64,000 nucleotides of DNA, taken from contig CM077648.1 of assembly GCA_039707465.1 (NCBI GenBank), positions 24,242,119 through 24,306,118 of the forward strand. The letters are read 5' to 3'. Source of the DNA: Rhabdophis nuchalis. Lineage: Eukaryota > Chordata > Lepidosauria > Squamata > Natricidae. The stretch's first letter is position 1. Each line of letters begins with the position of its first letter. The notes beneath the pieces are model-generated. The model was not told the DNA's origin. It made no database searches and saw only the letters and a program-made list of their open reading frames with translations. Both the position numbers and the translations under genes were made by a program. This document shows positions 33,414-44,900 of this stretch, one piece after another.

Positions 33414-33575
33414 GCTGCTGTGGCCTAGAGGTGGAGCTCTCGCCTCCCAATCAGGAGGTTGTGAGTTCAATCCTGGGTAGAGGCAGATGTAGGGTCTCCT
33501 GCTTGGGCAGGGGGTTGGACTAGATGACCTGCAAGGTCCCTTCCAACTCTGTTAGTCTGTCTGTCTGTTATATTC
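33414..33575 (+). mobile_element. tRNA-derived SINE with CR1-type tail
   Basis: A-box-like 'TGGCCTAGAGGTGG' and B-box-like 'GTGAGTTCAATCC' lie at tRNA spacing. The tail 'GGGTTGGACTAGATGACCTG' then 'AAGGTCCCTTCCAACTC' is the CR1 LINE 3' end, and a TCTG microsatellite closes the element. Sharing the CR1 end lets the SINE borrow the LINE's reverse transcriptase. Confidence 0.88.
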
Positions 33576-35681
33576 TGTATCATGTCAACTACAAATGGAG
33601 GGGGAAGCTGATGCTAAATGTAGTCCAAATTCCCTCTTTGGCCAAGAGTAAAAGCTGCATAACTCATGGTTTGTGAGGTGCAGCCAATCTGAAGAGCCAA
33701 ATTCTTACAGCAGAGGAGACAAAAGCATGGGTCAAGAGAGACATCAGATGCGAATTCTAGGAATTAAAAGCTTTGAGGCTGCATCCTTAAAGCTTCCTGA
33801 AGAATAGTGGCCAGACCTTATTAAAGAAAATAACATCAGGAATAAAATAATCATATAATTAATTGATCTTCACAGTAAAAATGAATTATTTTCTGCAGTT
33901 ATATGGCTAGAACTATCTATCTTCTAAAAGATTTTTTTAAAAAAATCATCCCTTCTAATATCACTCAAACTTGGTTCGATTTTTATTCTGCTAATAATTC
34001 CTGCCAGTTCTTGGTCATTCTCCCAATCCTTCACAAATCAGTGGGTACATATTTATTTGCAAGTGTTTGCATATCAAAAGAAAAATAAATAAAGAAAAGG
34101 TAAAAACCCTTCTGAAAGTTAAGATATCTTCAGAACATTCTCTCGATCCATTTCCTTGCATTATAAATAACCTTTTCTTTTATATAGTAACAGATCTTCA
34201 CAGAAACACTGTATTCATTCATTCAAACAATAGAAAACCCAGCTAGGTTTTTCCAAAAAAGGTAAAAAGTGCCATAATAAAAAGAATATGAAACGGCATG
34301 GTCTTTGTCTATAAAAAAATAACACGATGTAACTCATAAAAATCAGTGCATCTGAAGAGCATCTTTTGAATATCTAAATTCTGCCGTTTCAGTGGGATTT
34401 CTATAGGTGTCTCTTTCTCAGAATTATACTTCATGGGCTTGCTGTATTGGGGTGGGATGGGGAGAATCAGATATTCTCTTACTGTTAGATCACAAATATT
34501 TCTATTTTAAGTTAAACAGTCGTAAAAATGACAAAAAACGTATTTGTTGAAAACAAGTCAGAGAGAGGCAAATGATTCATAGTAATGGCCTTTTCTGCTC
34601 CTTTTAAATCGTAATACTCTGCTACTGGCCAAAGTACTTTCAAGCTTCCGTCTTTGCTCTGTGACAAAATAAAATGAAATATAACAAACTGCTGAAAGAA
34701 AAATGCTATGTAGATGTTTCATCTTATTACTATCTTTGTGTACATTAGAATTATGCATTGAAAATTTCATATTCTGTGACAAGATATTCCACAAGTGGAA
34801 TAAATTATGCAAACTACTCAGCTTTGCATATATTTGAACCGTGTATTTTTCTAATGGGAATATAGTTTCTGTTTTAAGGATAAAGACTCAATAAGGAACT
34901 GCACATAAAGAGAATGGATGTCCAATAAGATTCTGTTTCTGTACTTACAGTTATGGGATTAAAAAAAAATCTTCACCAACGTATTACGTGTTGCAAGTGA
35001 GAAAAATCAACAATTATTAAATATGACAGGGCAATTATGAACAAATGAAATACCTAAAACTATGGTGGGGAAAGTTAATGTCAGTAATAAAAAATATAAA
35101 AATTATAAATGTGTATTCTCAACAAGTTCTATGTTCTAAGACGCTGGTAAACTGCCAGTCTGTTTTCAATCTCATCTTTCTGGCAATCACAAAAATTAGA
35201 CAGATTTTTTTTTAAAAAAAATTATAAAAAGAAATTATTTGCCGGCAAATAGAAGCCATGCAATTTCCTTAACACTGTCCTCCTCCTATCACATTTTTTT
35301 TCCTGCCAATCAACTACTTTGCAAGCTTAAATTTTGATGAGATGGCTATAGCCATGAAGAAATCTGCACCGAGATTTTTTTTTTTTTACTGTCCCCCATA
35401 CGTGTGTTATTTCTGAATAGGGTAATAATAAATTAAATGTCTGATCAGGGTAAAGAGAAAAAGATCACAATCTATTTTCAACTTTCAATTCTATTAAAAG
35501 TGCTAACATTTGAGAAACAACTTAAAAGACATTCTGAGTTTCATGTCTTTCAGACAGAAGAAAAGAAGTAACCTCACCTACATTTTACAAACTAGTCTAA
35601 GAGCTAAATATTATAAACTGAGAAAAATAATTTCAGGTATCTTTTCCCCCTAATAAAAGATCTATAAAGCAACCTCTAGAG

Positions 35682-35799
35682 CAGAGATGGGGAACGATAG
35701 CCCCTTTATAACATGTGGACTTCAACAGCATGGCTGGCTCAGGAATTCTGGGAGTTGAAGTCTACAAGTCATAAAACGGCCACCATTCCCCACCCCTAC
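35682..35799. mobile_element. hAT-type foldback MITE, 8-bp duplication (7/8)
   Basis: Left end CAGAGATGGGGAACGATAGC, right end 'CCATTCCCCACCCCTAC'. The arms share the GGACTTCAAC/GGGAGTTGAAGTC module. Flanks CTCTAGAG (35674-35681) and CTCTGGAG (35800-35807). Confidence 0.82.
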
Positions 35800-35936
35800 C
35801 TCTGGAGGAAAGTAAATACATTAACTGAGAGATTTTCTGTTCCTCTCAACATATGAAATTGTTTTCATTTTGTGTAACAAACTATTCTGCAGTAGCTCTG
35901 CAACATTGAAACTGTATGTCTGCCTATACTTTAAAT

Positions 35937-36049
35937 CAGAAGTGGGCAACTATGGCCCCTTTATGACCTGTAAACTTCAACTCCCAGAATTCCTGAGCCC
36001 AGGAGTTGAAGTTCATAGGTTATTAAGGGGTCACAGTTGCCCATCCCTG
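35937..36049. mobile_element. hAT-type foldback MITE, 8-bp duplication (7/8)
   Basis: Starts CAGAAGTGGGCAACTATGGC, ends GTTGCCCATCCCTG. The arms meet at 'CTGAGCCCAGGAG'. Flanks CTTTAAAT (35929-35936) and CTTTAAAG (36050-36057). Confidence 0.85.
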
Positions 36050-37269
36050 CTTTAAAGCCTATTTTAAAGGAAGTGCAGTTTACTGACTTTTATTAAACTT
36101 TTCTGAATCAATGGGCGAGCATAATTGTTCCTATAAAATAATGCTTATGAAGATTAACTGTTAGTGCCTGTATCTTCCCTGTCATACAATAAGGGTGTCC
36201 TGGGAATATCTGAAAGAGACATTATTAAATCTTTTGAACAACTTTGCTCCAGGTAGTACTAGCAGAGTGTATGGTAAGAATACAGCTGTACTGCTGCTGC
36301 TGCTGATACTGGACAGCTGGCAACAACAGTAACAATAACCAAAAAAGCGGGGGTAGAAGAGGAAGATTCTTAATGTTTAAATTTATTGCTCCAGATTTAA
36401 TTTGCAGAAGCACACTGATGTGAACAAAGGGTTAATCTCCATAGTTGGTCAGGTGTGATTGTCTCCTCGTGTCTAAACACACAAAATACAAGCGGCTATC
36501 TGTACAGTTTACAGTACCAAAACACATATCATTGGAAAAATGAAGTAGAGATATGGTACTTTGTCAAGATACATTATTTTATAGCAGGGGTTTACCCAAA
36601 CGTATAATTTTGTTTTTAACAGCCACTTTAAAAATAGACAACAAGTTCACTAGTTATAGCTAAATTACATCAACAAAAGAATTGGTGCACTGAATGTGAG
36701 CAAACTGGCCAATTGTCAGGATCCCAGATATGGTGGTCTCCGGATAAGACAGTAGCTCTCAAAAGCTGGTTAATTGCTCTCTTATATGGAATGTTGTCTT
36801 ACTAAGAGGGCCTTTCAAGAGGAAACTGAATGTCATTAAAGACTTGAGGAACTAATGCCCAGAATGCAGCTGCTAAGAAATGGCAGAAACTTTGTCTAAA
36901 CAAGATGAAACACAACAGGACATGCTGTCAGACGGTGAATATGATGGGACAGAAAATAAAACAATACTATCTTATGTTCAGGCATTTCAATGGGGGGGGG
37001 GGGAGGTTCTGCTTCATGAGATACAGCCTCTTCAAATGTACTGTCTTCCCTCTTACCTGGAGACCACTCTATGTCATGATTTTTTTTTTGTCTTTGAGGA
37101 AACCCCTATGCATAAATGAAAATAATATTCTTCAGTGGTAGACTAAGCGATTTCTTAAAACAAGACTTTAGCTTGCCTTTCACTTCAGGCTGCCTTGAAA
37201 ATAAGATATGCTACTGCTTAAAAGAACCATCGGAATGCTTCAGCGCTGGGAACAGGTGTTCTCTACAAA

Positions 37270-38275
37270 AAAGAAGCAAGAAAACAAGTTAAGCTTTCTT
37301 TCCATTGCATTGTAAAATGTGTTCTTCTGTTTCTATTAATTGTTTTGTTCTTTGGTTTTCTTTTACATGTCAATTGTGCTTTTAATTGTCCCATTTGTAT
37401 GTAGTATTTCGTGATGATTAATGATTTAAAGAAACAGTCGTTTTAGCAACATATGACTTTTTTTTGAATTTTAAAACATCAACGGGTAAACTATTGGCAA
37501 TTACAGCATGTGGTAAATATGCATGGAAGAGATCTGTATATTTTACCTGCTGTTAATCTAAAGTTTATCAACTGGAATCAGCCAATAATATCGTGGCCTA
37601 AGTGATGCACCAATTATTTATATCAGTCCATGAGTGATAGGCTAAGTTGACCTGAATATTCAGGCACAAATCTATAATAGAATGAGGTAAACACTTTGAA
37701 CACAAAAAGAAAATGGCACAAATATCTTGCCAACAATAAACAACAAACAATATTTTACAGTTGAATAACATAAAAGTTATGACATATAAACAATCAACAT
37801 AAGACCACTCTTGAAAGATATGTTTTCCCCAATTTACATTATTATTATTATTCTGAAAATTTTCGGCAATCCATAGAAAATCATCCAAATCTCTAATCCA
37901 TTTTCCTTCTGGTTTGTAGAACACTTGGGCAAGAAAAATGAGAAAAAGCTCAAGGTGTGATCTTCTGTCCCAAAAGTTCATATCTGAGGTACACAGAACT
38001 TACTTTCCCCCATTAATCTATAGGTTCTCCATTGGGGAAGGTACATTGTTATTATAATTCCCAGTCAGTTGAAGGCCATATTGCTAGCATTTGGGGACTA
38101 TATTATAGTACCCAAGACATCTTGAAGGTGCCAGGTGGAAGGCGGCTGGTTTATAGCAAAAAAAAAAACCTTCTAACTTATTTGATAGGTTTTTATCTTT
38201 TCTAACTTTCTTCCAATCCTTCCCCAGAGCCTCCCACCAAATTTTGACCAATACCAGTTTGTCTAAAGGGGGAAT
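37270..38275. other. Unique AT-rich stretch
   Basis: A 127-codon minus-strand open frame (37598-37981) has no family signature and includes an (AAT)n-derived Asn run; probably chance. An (ATT)n run sits at 37840-37852. Confidence 0.35.
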
Positions 38276-38279
38276 AGGT

Positions 38280-39510
38280 CGACAGACGACGCCATAACTA
38301 CTGCTTTACATTCCATAGTGTGTCATCTAGGGAAACCTGAAAACTATGTCAGAATGCTTTTCATAGACTACAGCTAGGCCTTTAACACCATTCTGCCAAG
38401 CATCGAAAAGCTGACTGACTTGAATTTTCCCTCTTCCATCTATGACTGGATTAAAGACTTTGTAATGGACCGGGCACAAACAGTGAGGACTGGATCTTTC
38501 ATATCCTCCTCCCTGAAGCTCAGCACTGTCTCTCCTCAGGGCTGTGTGCTCAGTCCATACCTGTACTAATTGATACATATATGATTGTGTATCTTCTGAC
38601 CCATCCACTGTGATTATCAAGTCTGCAGATGATACCACCGTATTGGGCCTCATTACAGGTGGAGATGAAGTAGCATACAGGGGGGAGGTTCAAAAATTAT
38701 CCACATGGTGCGCAGAAAACAAAGGAGATGGTGCTGGACTTCTGGAAGAGGGGAGAGAGGAACCTGCCCCACTTTACATTGAGGGGGGCTGTGTGGAGAG
38801 AGTCCCCTCCTTCAAATTCCTAGGAGTCCATCTTAGAGAAGATCTCATCTGGAGAAACAACACAACCCAAGTGGCCAGGAAGGCCCAACAGAGACTCCAC
38901 TTCCTTAGGGTCTAGGGGAAGAACAAGGTGGAACAGCAACTGATGACCTCCTTTTACCGCTTCACATTAGAAAGCGTCCTCACATGGTATGCTGGCTTGA
39001 CAACCGCAGATAGAAAGACATTACAGAGGGTGATGAGCATGGCACGAAACATCATGGGCTGTCCCCTGACGTACTAGATGATATCGCTAGGACTCGCTCC
39101 CTCAGAAAAGTGAGGAAAATCCTCAGGGACGACTCACACCATGGTCAGCCCTTCTTTATTCTCCTACCATCGGGTAGGAGATATAGCTGCATAGCCAGTC
39201 ATACAAACAGGCTGAAGGACAGCTTTTATCAGTGGGCTATCAGACTTCTGAATGCAACGTAACATCATAAGTGTGTAGTACAATAAACCTGCAGGCTGGC
39301 ACAACATGCTCACATTGGTGCAATATATTATAATTTAATGTTACAGACATATATGTATATTGTATGCTGTTAGTATGATTTATTGGGTTAGAGGTTTTCT
39401 TTCTTTCACTGTGATATGTATTTATGTTGGGGAGGGTGCACTAAGGGAAGCTCAGCCAATCTCAATGTACACATGGTGTGCACTGACAATAAAAATTGAA
39501 TTGAACTGAA
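38280..39510 (+). pseudogene. Decayed Rex1/L2-like reverse transcriptase with 3' tail
   Basis: Across several frames and stops the order of a Jockey-superfamily reverse transcriptase is readable. Motif A remnant MLFIDYS, stop, AFNTI lies at about 38352-38392. Motif B remnant STVSPQGCVLSP is at about 38525-38560, and motif C remnant SADDTTVLG at about 38619-38650. Then follow [20 protein letters not shown] and AQQRLHFLR (about 38790-38912), a 'TFYRFTLESVLT'-like block near 38950, and a C-terminal RLKDSFYQWAIRLLNAT block near 39210. The 3' UTR ends with TGAATTGAACTGAA-type short repeats. At least five stops or shifts make it inactive. The same C-terminal theme, in another subfamily, precedes the CR1-L3 tail at 15.8 kb. 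Confidence 0.85.
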
Positions 39511-39514
39511 GCAA

Positions 39515-39660
39515 CCTAGCAATGTAGGTTGAACTGATAAAGAGCATCTGGATTCAAGTCCCAGAGAGATTCCGTGACCGAGGGTGTTCCTGGATCTGCC
39601 TACTCCTAATCCAACACCTTAGCCACTATATCACTCTGACTTTCTCTTTGTTCATTTGGA
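39515..39660 (-). mobile_element. Degenerate tRNA-derived SINE head (minus)
   Basis: 'CTGGATTCAAGTCCCAGAG' and 'CACCTTAGCCACTATATCAC' are the inverses of B-box and A-box regions; the body is not recognisable. Confidence 0.45.
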
Positions 39661-40198
39661 CTGAACTGTGATTTGACTGCTTGAACTTGTACCAAATCCA
39701 AAAGTGGTAGGGGCTTTGGGGCAATTTTTAAGATTCCATTAAATCCAGTTTGTGGAAATCTATCCTTAGCCTGGAGTAATTTTGTATGTCATTGTAGATG
39801 TCTTCTGAGGTGAATGATGGGGTGTGATTTGGCTTTCCTTTTGTCCTTTATCTTCTCTATCTCTGAAGGAGGGGCATCTCTCTCTTCTTGACAAGTCTCT
39901 CTGCTGGCAGCATTTGGAATCAGCTAGCAAAAAGTGGCTTCGGTTGCCAGAAAGAGTTTAGCTCAGAAGCAACTTTTGCCTCATCCTAAACTCCAAATGG
40001 CATCCCTTTTAGTTAGCTGTGTGCTCAAAGATAAACCCTTTGTAAATTGCCTTCCTTTTCTCCTATTGGTTGCCAAGTATTAAGAGGCCCTCACTTGCTA
40101 TCTATGTGCAGCTTTGTTTCCTCCTGATTGGCTTAACTGCCAATATTATTTTGTACTACAGGATAACTGCTATGTGTAACGATAACTGCTGTGTGCAG
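39661..40198. other. Unique stretch
   Basis: No recognised element. Moderately GC-balanced with several short pyrimidine runs. Confidence 0.35.
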
Positions 40199-40200
40199 AG

Positions 40201-40285
40201 AGCAAAGCAAAGCTGGCTGAGGAATTCTGGGAGTTGAAGTTCACAAGTCTTAAAGTTGCCCAGGTTGGAGACCCCTGTAATAGAG
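40201..40285 (+). mobile_element. Right half of a palindromic hAT-type MITE
   Basis: 'CTGGCTGAGGAATTCTGGGA', 'TTGAAGTTCACAAGTC' and the terminus 'GTTGGAGACCCCTG' match the right arms of the elements at 24.7 and 45.1 kb; the left arm is lost. Confidence 0.7.
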
Positions 40286-40503
40286 CAATCAACAGCACCA
40301 AAATGGCAGGTGTGACTGGGTGATGGAAGCCCTGCCCATTTTTAACATGGACTGAACAAAGGGCCTGATATAAATGGGCCAGAACTTTGATCTCCTACAC
40401 TCCTAAGCTATTTTTTTTATTCACACTTTGTGAGTATAAGGATAACAAACAGTACACATACTTTATGTGCAAAAAGACATGCTCTCTTTTATGACCACAG
40501 ACC

Positions 40504-41180
40504 GGAGGTGGGTTCCTGCCAGTTTTGACCTCTTCTATAGAAGAGGTTCCACAAATCTATAGTGCCGTTTAGAACCGGTTCCAGCTCCCTCCCCTGCCTG
40601 TCCTCACATCATCAAGATGAAGAGCGAGAGGAGGAATTCTGGGAGTTGAAGTCCACAAGTCTTAAAGCTGTCAAGTTTGAACACCCCTGGGTTTTTTTTT
40701 CTTCTAAAGGGTTAGGGGTGCAAGGGTCTTGTAACTTGATAGCTTTAAGACTTGCACACTTCAACGCCAGAGTTCCTGAGCCAACATGACTGGAGGAGGA
40801 ATTCTGGGAGTTGAAGTCCACAAGTCTTAAAGCTATCAAGTTTGAACACCCCTGGTTTTTTTTCCCTAAAGGGTTAGGGGTGCAGGGGTCTTGTAAGTTG
40901 ACAGCTTTAAGACTTGCATGCTTCAAATGCCAGAGTTTCTGAGCCAATTTTTTGGTTGCTAAGCAAGAGCGTTTTTAAGTTAGTTTCACCACATTTTACA
41001 AGTTGGCCTTGCCCACCCAGTCACATGTCTGCCAAGCCACACTCCCACTCGGTCACATGGCCAGCAAGCCAGCAAGCCACTCCCACCCGGTCACATGGCT
41101 GGCAAGCCACTCCCACAACGCAGGCCACACCTATAGAAGAGATTCTAAAAAAATTTGAAACCTACCACTTCCGCAGACCA
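40504..41180. mobile_element. Composite MITE with a tandemly duplicated foldback inside
   Basis: Outer ends 'GGAGGTGGGTTCCTGCCAG' and 'GAAACCTACCACTTCC' fit the ACCGGTT group, and 'CTATAGAAGAG' occurs near both ends. Inside, a unit of about 166 bp is repeated from 40630 and from 40796. Each unit has 'GAATTCTGGGAGTTGAAGTC', 'AAGTTTGAACACCCCTGG', 'AAAGGGTTAGGGGTGCA' and an inverse arm 'GCTTTAAGACTTGCA'. Near the right end a GGTCACATGGC-AAGCCACTCC minisatellite adds three to four units. Confidence 0.65.
40630..40952. repeat. Two-unit tandem repeat of about 166 bp
   Basis: Units 40630-40795 and 40796-40952 align along their length with about 10% differences. Each is itself a hAT-type foldback arm plus spacer. 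Confidence 0.8.
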
Positions 41181-41311
41181 ATTTACCCCAGTATTTTTCA
41201 GATACGTTTGAGTACAGGCTCCTCAGTTCCTTCTAAAGGAGGAGGAGGGCAATAGAATATTGGTGCTGAATTAAGTGGGACAAGGTATTAGATGGATATT
41301 CCTCTGGAATG

Positions 41312-41520
41312 GAACTACAGTAGAACCTCTGCTTCTGACCATGACCAAATCAGGTTCTGACCAAAAAATTCACTTCTTTTTTTTCATGGCCGATTTCCCC
41401 TTCTGCGCCATTTTTTTCTAAGCACCAAATTTCCAAAATTAGGTTCAGGTCATGACTAAATCAGTTTGTGATCAGTTATGGAACAAATTATGGTTGTGAT
41501 CAGAGGTTTTTGCAGTATAA
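41312..41520. mobile_element. MITE with CAGTAGAACCTCTG-like ends and TA flanks
   Basis: Left 'TACAGTAGAACCTCTGC', right 'CAGAGGTTTTTGCAGTATA'. The inverse ends, with TA on each side, suggest a Tc1/mariner-type target. The interior is AT-rich. Confidence 0.65.
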
Positions 41521-41524
41521 CACA

Positions 41525-42508
41525 GTACTAGGAAGATGATTACCACCACAATTAAAGACCAACAAAAAGTTGTACACTGTGTTGGGAATTCTGTATCCAG
41601 AAGAGTGGGTAAATATTTGTTCTATCTGAGTCATAGACCAAACAGTGGATATAAGTCTGAGGCTGATCTCTCGAATAATTCAATTTCAATAATGTTGCCA
41701 ATTTGGATAGGGAAGCTGAAGGTTTCTAAATATTGGCAAAATACCTTTCCTGTTTGATCAAGTCAAGATGGTCAGCAACATTTAGAAGATCCAAGATTTC
41801 TTGTTCTGTATAAATTCTCATTGGAGAGCTTTGAACTTAACTAGACCTCTTCTATGGTGGGAAGAAACAATTCAACTTTAGCCTCTTGTGTCTCATAATT
41901 GCAACTCTAAGTCACCTTATCTAGAAAATACCTTGGAGAAATACCAATCACAACTTTTTGGTGATGAATATGCAGTAATTTGCAACAAAATACTAAACAA
42001 GCAGAATAACAATCATATAGTAGACTATTTCCAAAATCTTTGATGATGTTTGTATCAACTTACAAATGAAAACAATTAGGATGCAAAATAATTCCCATTG
42101 ATTTAAAAAGAGTTTATCAGAATAAATTCATATTAAGATTGCACTATTAGTTAAACTGCTTGTTGAAGACGATAGCCCACAAAAAGTATTTTAATAAGTG
42201 TCTTTCCAGTATCTAAGCATGTGTAACATAAACCTTTAATAGAGGTTTCAAAAGCAACATCCCTTTTTGGGTATGTGATGCTTCATTGGTTCACCAGAGA
42301 ACCAACATCAGAGGATGTTGCCTTAATAAAGCTAATTCCCACATTCGTCTCTACTTCATAAGTCATATTTTATATATTTCCCTCTTTAAAATCAACTGAA
42401 CCTAAATGTATTTTAAAAAACTGAGGTAGAATTTTGGATTGCTGGGCCCTTTCTTCCCATGCACCCATTCCTTGCGTCTTTCTTCGAAGTACAATTTTCC
42501 TCAATGAC
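41525..42508. other. Unique AT-rich stretch
   Basis: No element or exon recognised. Confidence 0.4.
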
Positions 42509-42520
42509 AAATCAAGATTA

Positions 42521-42870
42521 AGGTAAAGGTTCCCCTCCCACATATGAGCTAGTCATTCCCAACTCTAGGGAGCGGTGCTCATCTCCATTTCAAAGCCGAA
42601 GAGCCAGCGCTGTCCAAAGAAGGCTCCTTGGTCATGCAGTCGACATGACTAAAACCTGAAGGCACACAGAACTTTGTTACTTTCCCACCAATGGTGGCTC
42701 CTATTTTTCTACTTGCATTTTTACATGCTTTCGAACTGCTAGGTTGACAGAAGCTGGGACAAGTAACGGGAGCTCACTCCGTCATGTGGCGCTAGTGGTG
42801 CGAACAGCGAAACTGCTGACCTTTCTATCGACAAGCTCACCGTCTTAGCCACTGAGCCACCACATCCCTT
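42521..42870 (-). mobile_element. tRNA-derived SINE, GGTAAAGG-tailed family (copy 2), 12-bp duplication
   Basis: Full-length minus-strand copy: tail AAGGTAAAGGTTCCCC at the left, body as in the 30-kb copy, head inverse 'CTTAGCCACTGAGCCACC' at the right. Flanked by AAATCAAGATTA at 42509-42520 and 42871-42882. Confidence 0.92.
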
Positions 42871-43025
42871 AAATCAAGATTAGATAGCAGGAAATCATGA
42901 AAGAGTATGGAAAAGGGATGGAAAAGTGCTTGAGCCAAAAGTTCTTCAGGCCAGCTTTCTGCAACACAAGTACCCACAAAAGATGAAAATCTCCATTCCA
43001 AGGATTCCCCTGTTAGCATGACTAT

Positions 43026-43503
43026 GGTTTATGGTTTATTTAATTTATATACCGCACCCTTTCCCAAAAGGGACTCGGGGCGGTGCACAGGCAATTTAAA
43101 AACATATATAAACAACAATATACAAAATATAAAACCAAATTAAATTAATATCCCTGTGCTAAAAATTTAAATATATTAAAACAATATCCCTAAAACCAAT
43201 TTAAAACATTTTAACTGCAGACTGTGGGCTAGGTGATGTAAGTTAGGCCAGGCCGGCCTATTGGAAAAAATAAGTTTTAAGGTTCTGGCGGAAGGAGCGG
43301 AGATCCGTGATCGTTCTCAGTTCGGGGGGTAAGTCGTTCCAGAGAGTTGGGCCCTCCACAGAGAAGGCCCTTCCCCTGGGCGTCGCCCGCTGGCATTGCC
43401 TAGTGGACGGCACCCGGAGAAGTCCCTCTCTGTGGGAGCGAATCGGCCGAAGGGATTAATGGGGCAGGATGCGATCCCGAAGATAACTAGGTCTGGGAGT
43501 TAA
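43026..43503 (-). mobile_element. L2-clade LINE, 3' end (minus)
   Basis: Minus-strand C-terminal coding remnant: the inverse of 'GGAGAAGTCCCTCTCTGTGG' and 'GGCCCTCCACAGAGAAGGCC' corresponds to the RSHREGLL and GRAFSVEGP parts seen in the 14-kb copy. Then come the 3' UTR and the tail 'CGGGGCGGTGCACAGGC' and TTTATTTAA. It is 5'-truncated, and the coding remnant is well preserved. Confidence 0.88.
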
Positions 43504-43985
43504 AAGTTCAAATAGTTCTGAATCTGAAGGGTATGCTGGTTGGGGAAGTTTGTAATAGGCTCATGGACATTACATTACCAAAGTATATGTATGTATTATG
43601 TCTGAATAAATCTAGGAAATAAAAAAAAAAAGTGTCCACTCCTTAATGCAATGTGCAAAAAACTAATGAACAAGGTTTCTTAAAAAGTTCTTAAAGGATT
43701 TATTCTTATTTTTTTGCTTCCAAAATAGAAACAGTTAAATTAGCCTGCTTAGTAAAAAATTTAAGAAATGGAAAAATTCATTCATAATTCTGTATTGTAA
43801 GAAACCTTCCAAAGAAACAATTAAAACTTACCAAATATAGAAAAATCTTCTGCCAAGAACATAAACTGGTAGAAGAATATTCTGCCATAAAAAAGTTCCA
43901 TTTTCTGCTAATATTACTTTGCATATTACAAAGTAACTTTCAGGATAATTCATTTACTGTGTAAACTAAAGGTAAATTAGTTAGT
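43504..43985. other. Unique AT-rich stretch
   Basis: Nothing recognised apart from an A run at 43620. Confidence 0.35.
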
Positions 43986-43989
43986 CCAA

Positions 43990-44340
43990 CAAAGTGACTT
44001 CCAGTTTGCACATAGGGTCATTTTTAGTCCCCCGGAGCCTTCAGGGAAGCCCCCTGAAGGTCCCTGAAGGCTCCGGGGGGCTTAAACCGGCCCTAAGAGA
44101 AAACCGGAAGTCTGTTCCTGAAGTTCTGGTTTGCCCGTAGGGCTGGTTTTTTGCTCTCCAGAGGCTTCAGGGAAGCTCCTGAAGCCTCCAGAGGGCCGGG
44201 GGTGGGGTGTGGGAAGCTATTTTTGCCCTCCCCAGGCTCCTATAAAGCCTCTGGTGAAAAATGGCTTAAAAAAAGGCTGAACTCAGCTGGCCAGCGTGGG
44301 TATGCGCGCTGGCCAGCTGACAGGGCACACAAGACCCTGA
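43990..44340. repeat. GC-rich foldback region, probable MITE
   Basis: 'CCCCCGGAGCCTTCAGGGAAG' is followed by its inverse 'CCTGAAGGCTCCGGGGGG' within 60 bp. A second weaker pair ('CCAGAGGCTTCAGG', 'CCTGAAGCCTCCAGAGG') lies 90 bp on. 'TCAGCTGGCCAGCG' and 'CGCTGGCCAGCTGA' form a third perfect 14-bp pair at about 44284-44320. The outer ends are not defined. Confidence 0.6.
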
Positions 44341-44344
44341 CAAA

Positions 44345-44435
44345 TGGCTCCATGTGCCACCTGTGCCATTGGTTCACCATCGCGGAGTTAGACTGTAGTA
44401 CTGCATTCTAACCACTGTGCCATTATGGCTCTTTT
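44345..44435 (-). mobile_element. Fragment of a tRNA-derived SINE head (minus)
   Basis: 'GTAGTACTGCATTCTAACCA' followed by 'CTGTGCCATTATGGC' is the inverse of the head of the SINE family seen at 29.1 kb. Confidence 0.5.
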
Positions 44436-44784
44436 AATGACCAGTGGCCTTTCATGAATAGTGTAGTATTCATAATAAATGTAGATTTACTATTCTGGTT
44501 AAATAAAAAGGGGGAAATACCTGAATGAATTACTTTCCAAAGACACTTTCCCCGCCGCCTCTTAATTATATTCTGAACCTCACGATTTTTGGGGGGGTAC
44601 AAGAGCCATACATGCAAGCCGCTGATGCATGTTCTCTACTTCTGTTCTTTGCTGTTGCGGGTGACAAAATAAAGATGCCTTGCAAAGCTATTTGGACCAT
44701 GGTATATATATTGCTGCTAGACCATTCATGCAACATTGCAGAGACTGTAAGTTGACTGCTGATAATAAATAAGATATATGAGTC

Positions 44785-44900
44785 AGTGGTGGGTTTCCAT
44801 TTTTTTTACTACCAGTTCGCCAGCGCACACGATGAGCACGTGGGCGGAGCCTCCTGCCACCACTACTACTGGTTCACCCAATCTGGGCCAATCTGGGCAC
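44785..44900. mobile_element. Fragment of an ACCGGTT-group MITE
   Basis: 'AGTGGTGGGTTTCCATTTTT' with 'ACTACCAGTTCGCCAGCGCA' and the inverse 'CTACTACTGGTTCACCC'; right terminus not found. Confidence 0.5.

Larger units (their letters stand above)
31405..37262 (-). other. Candidate minus-strand terminal exon with long 3' UTR
   Basis: On the minus strand a pyrimidine tract and AG (TTGCTTCTTTTTTGTAG, ending at 37263) look like a 3' splice site. In one of three possible frames the next bases read EHLFPALKHSDGSFKQ and stop (TAG at 37211-37213); another reads RTPVPSAEAFRWFF and stop. The following 5.8 kb is AT-rich and carries few mobile elements compared with both sides. It ends near an AATAAA on the minus strand (31430-31435), the profile of a long vertebrate 3' UTR. 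I do not recognise the peptide and found no upstream exon. It may simply be a repeat-poor intergenic stretch. Confidence 0.3.

Noticed and set aside
37598..37981. 127-codon minus-strand open frame
   Set aside because: No recognisable domain, an Asn run from (AAT)n, and no splice or start context; judged chance.
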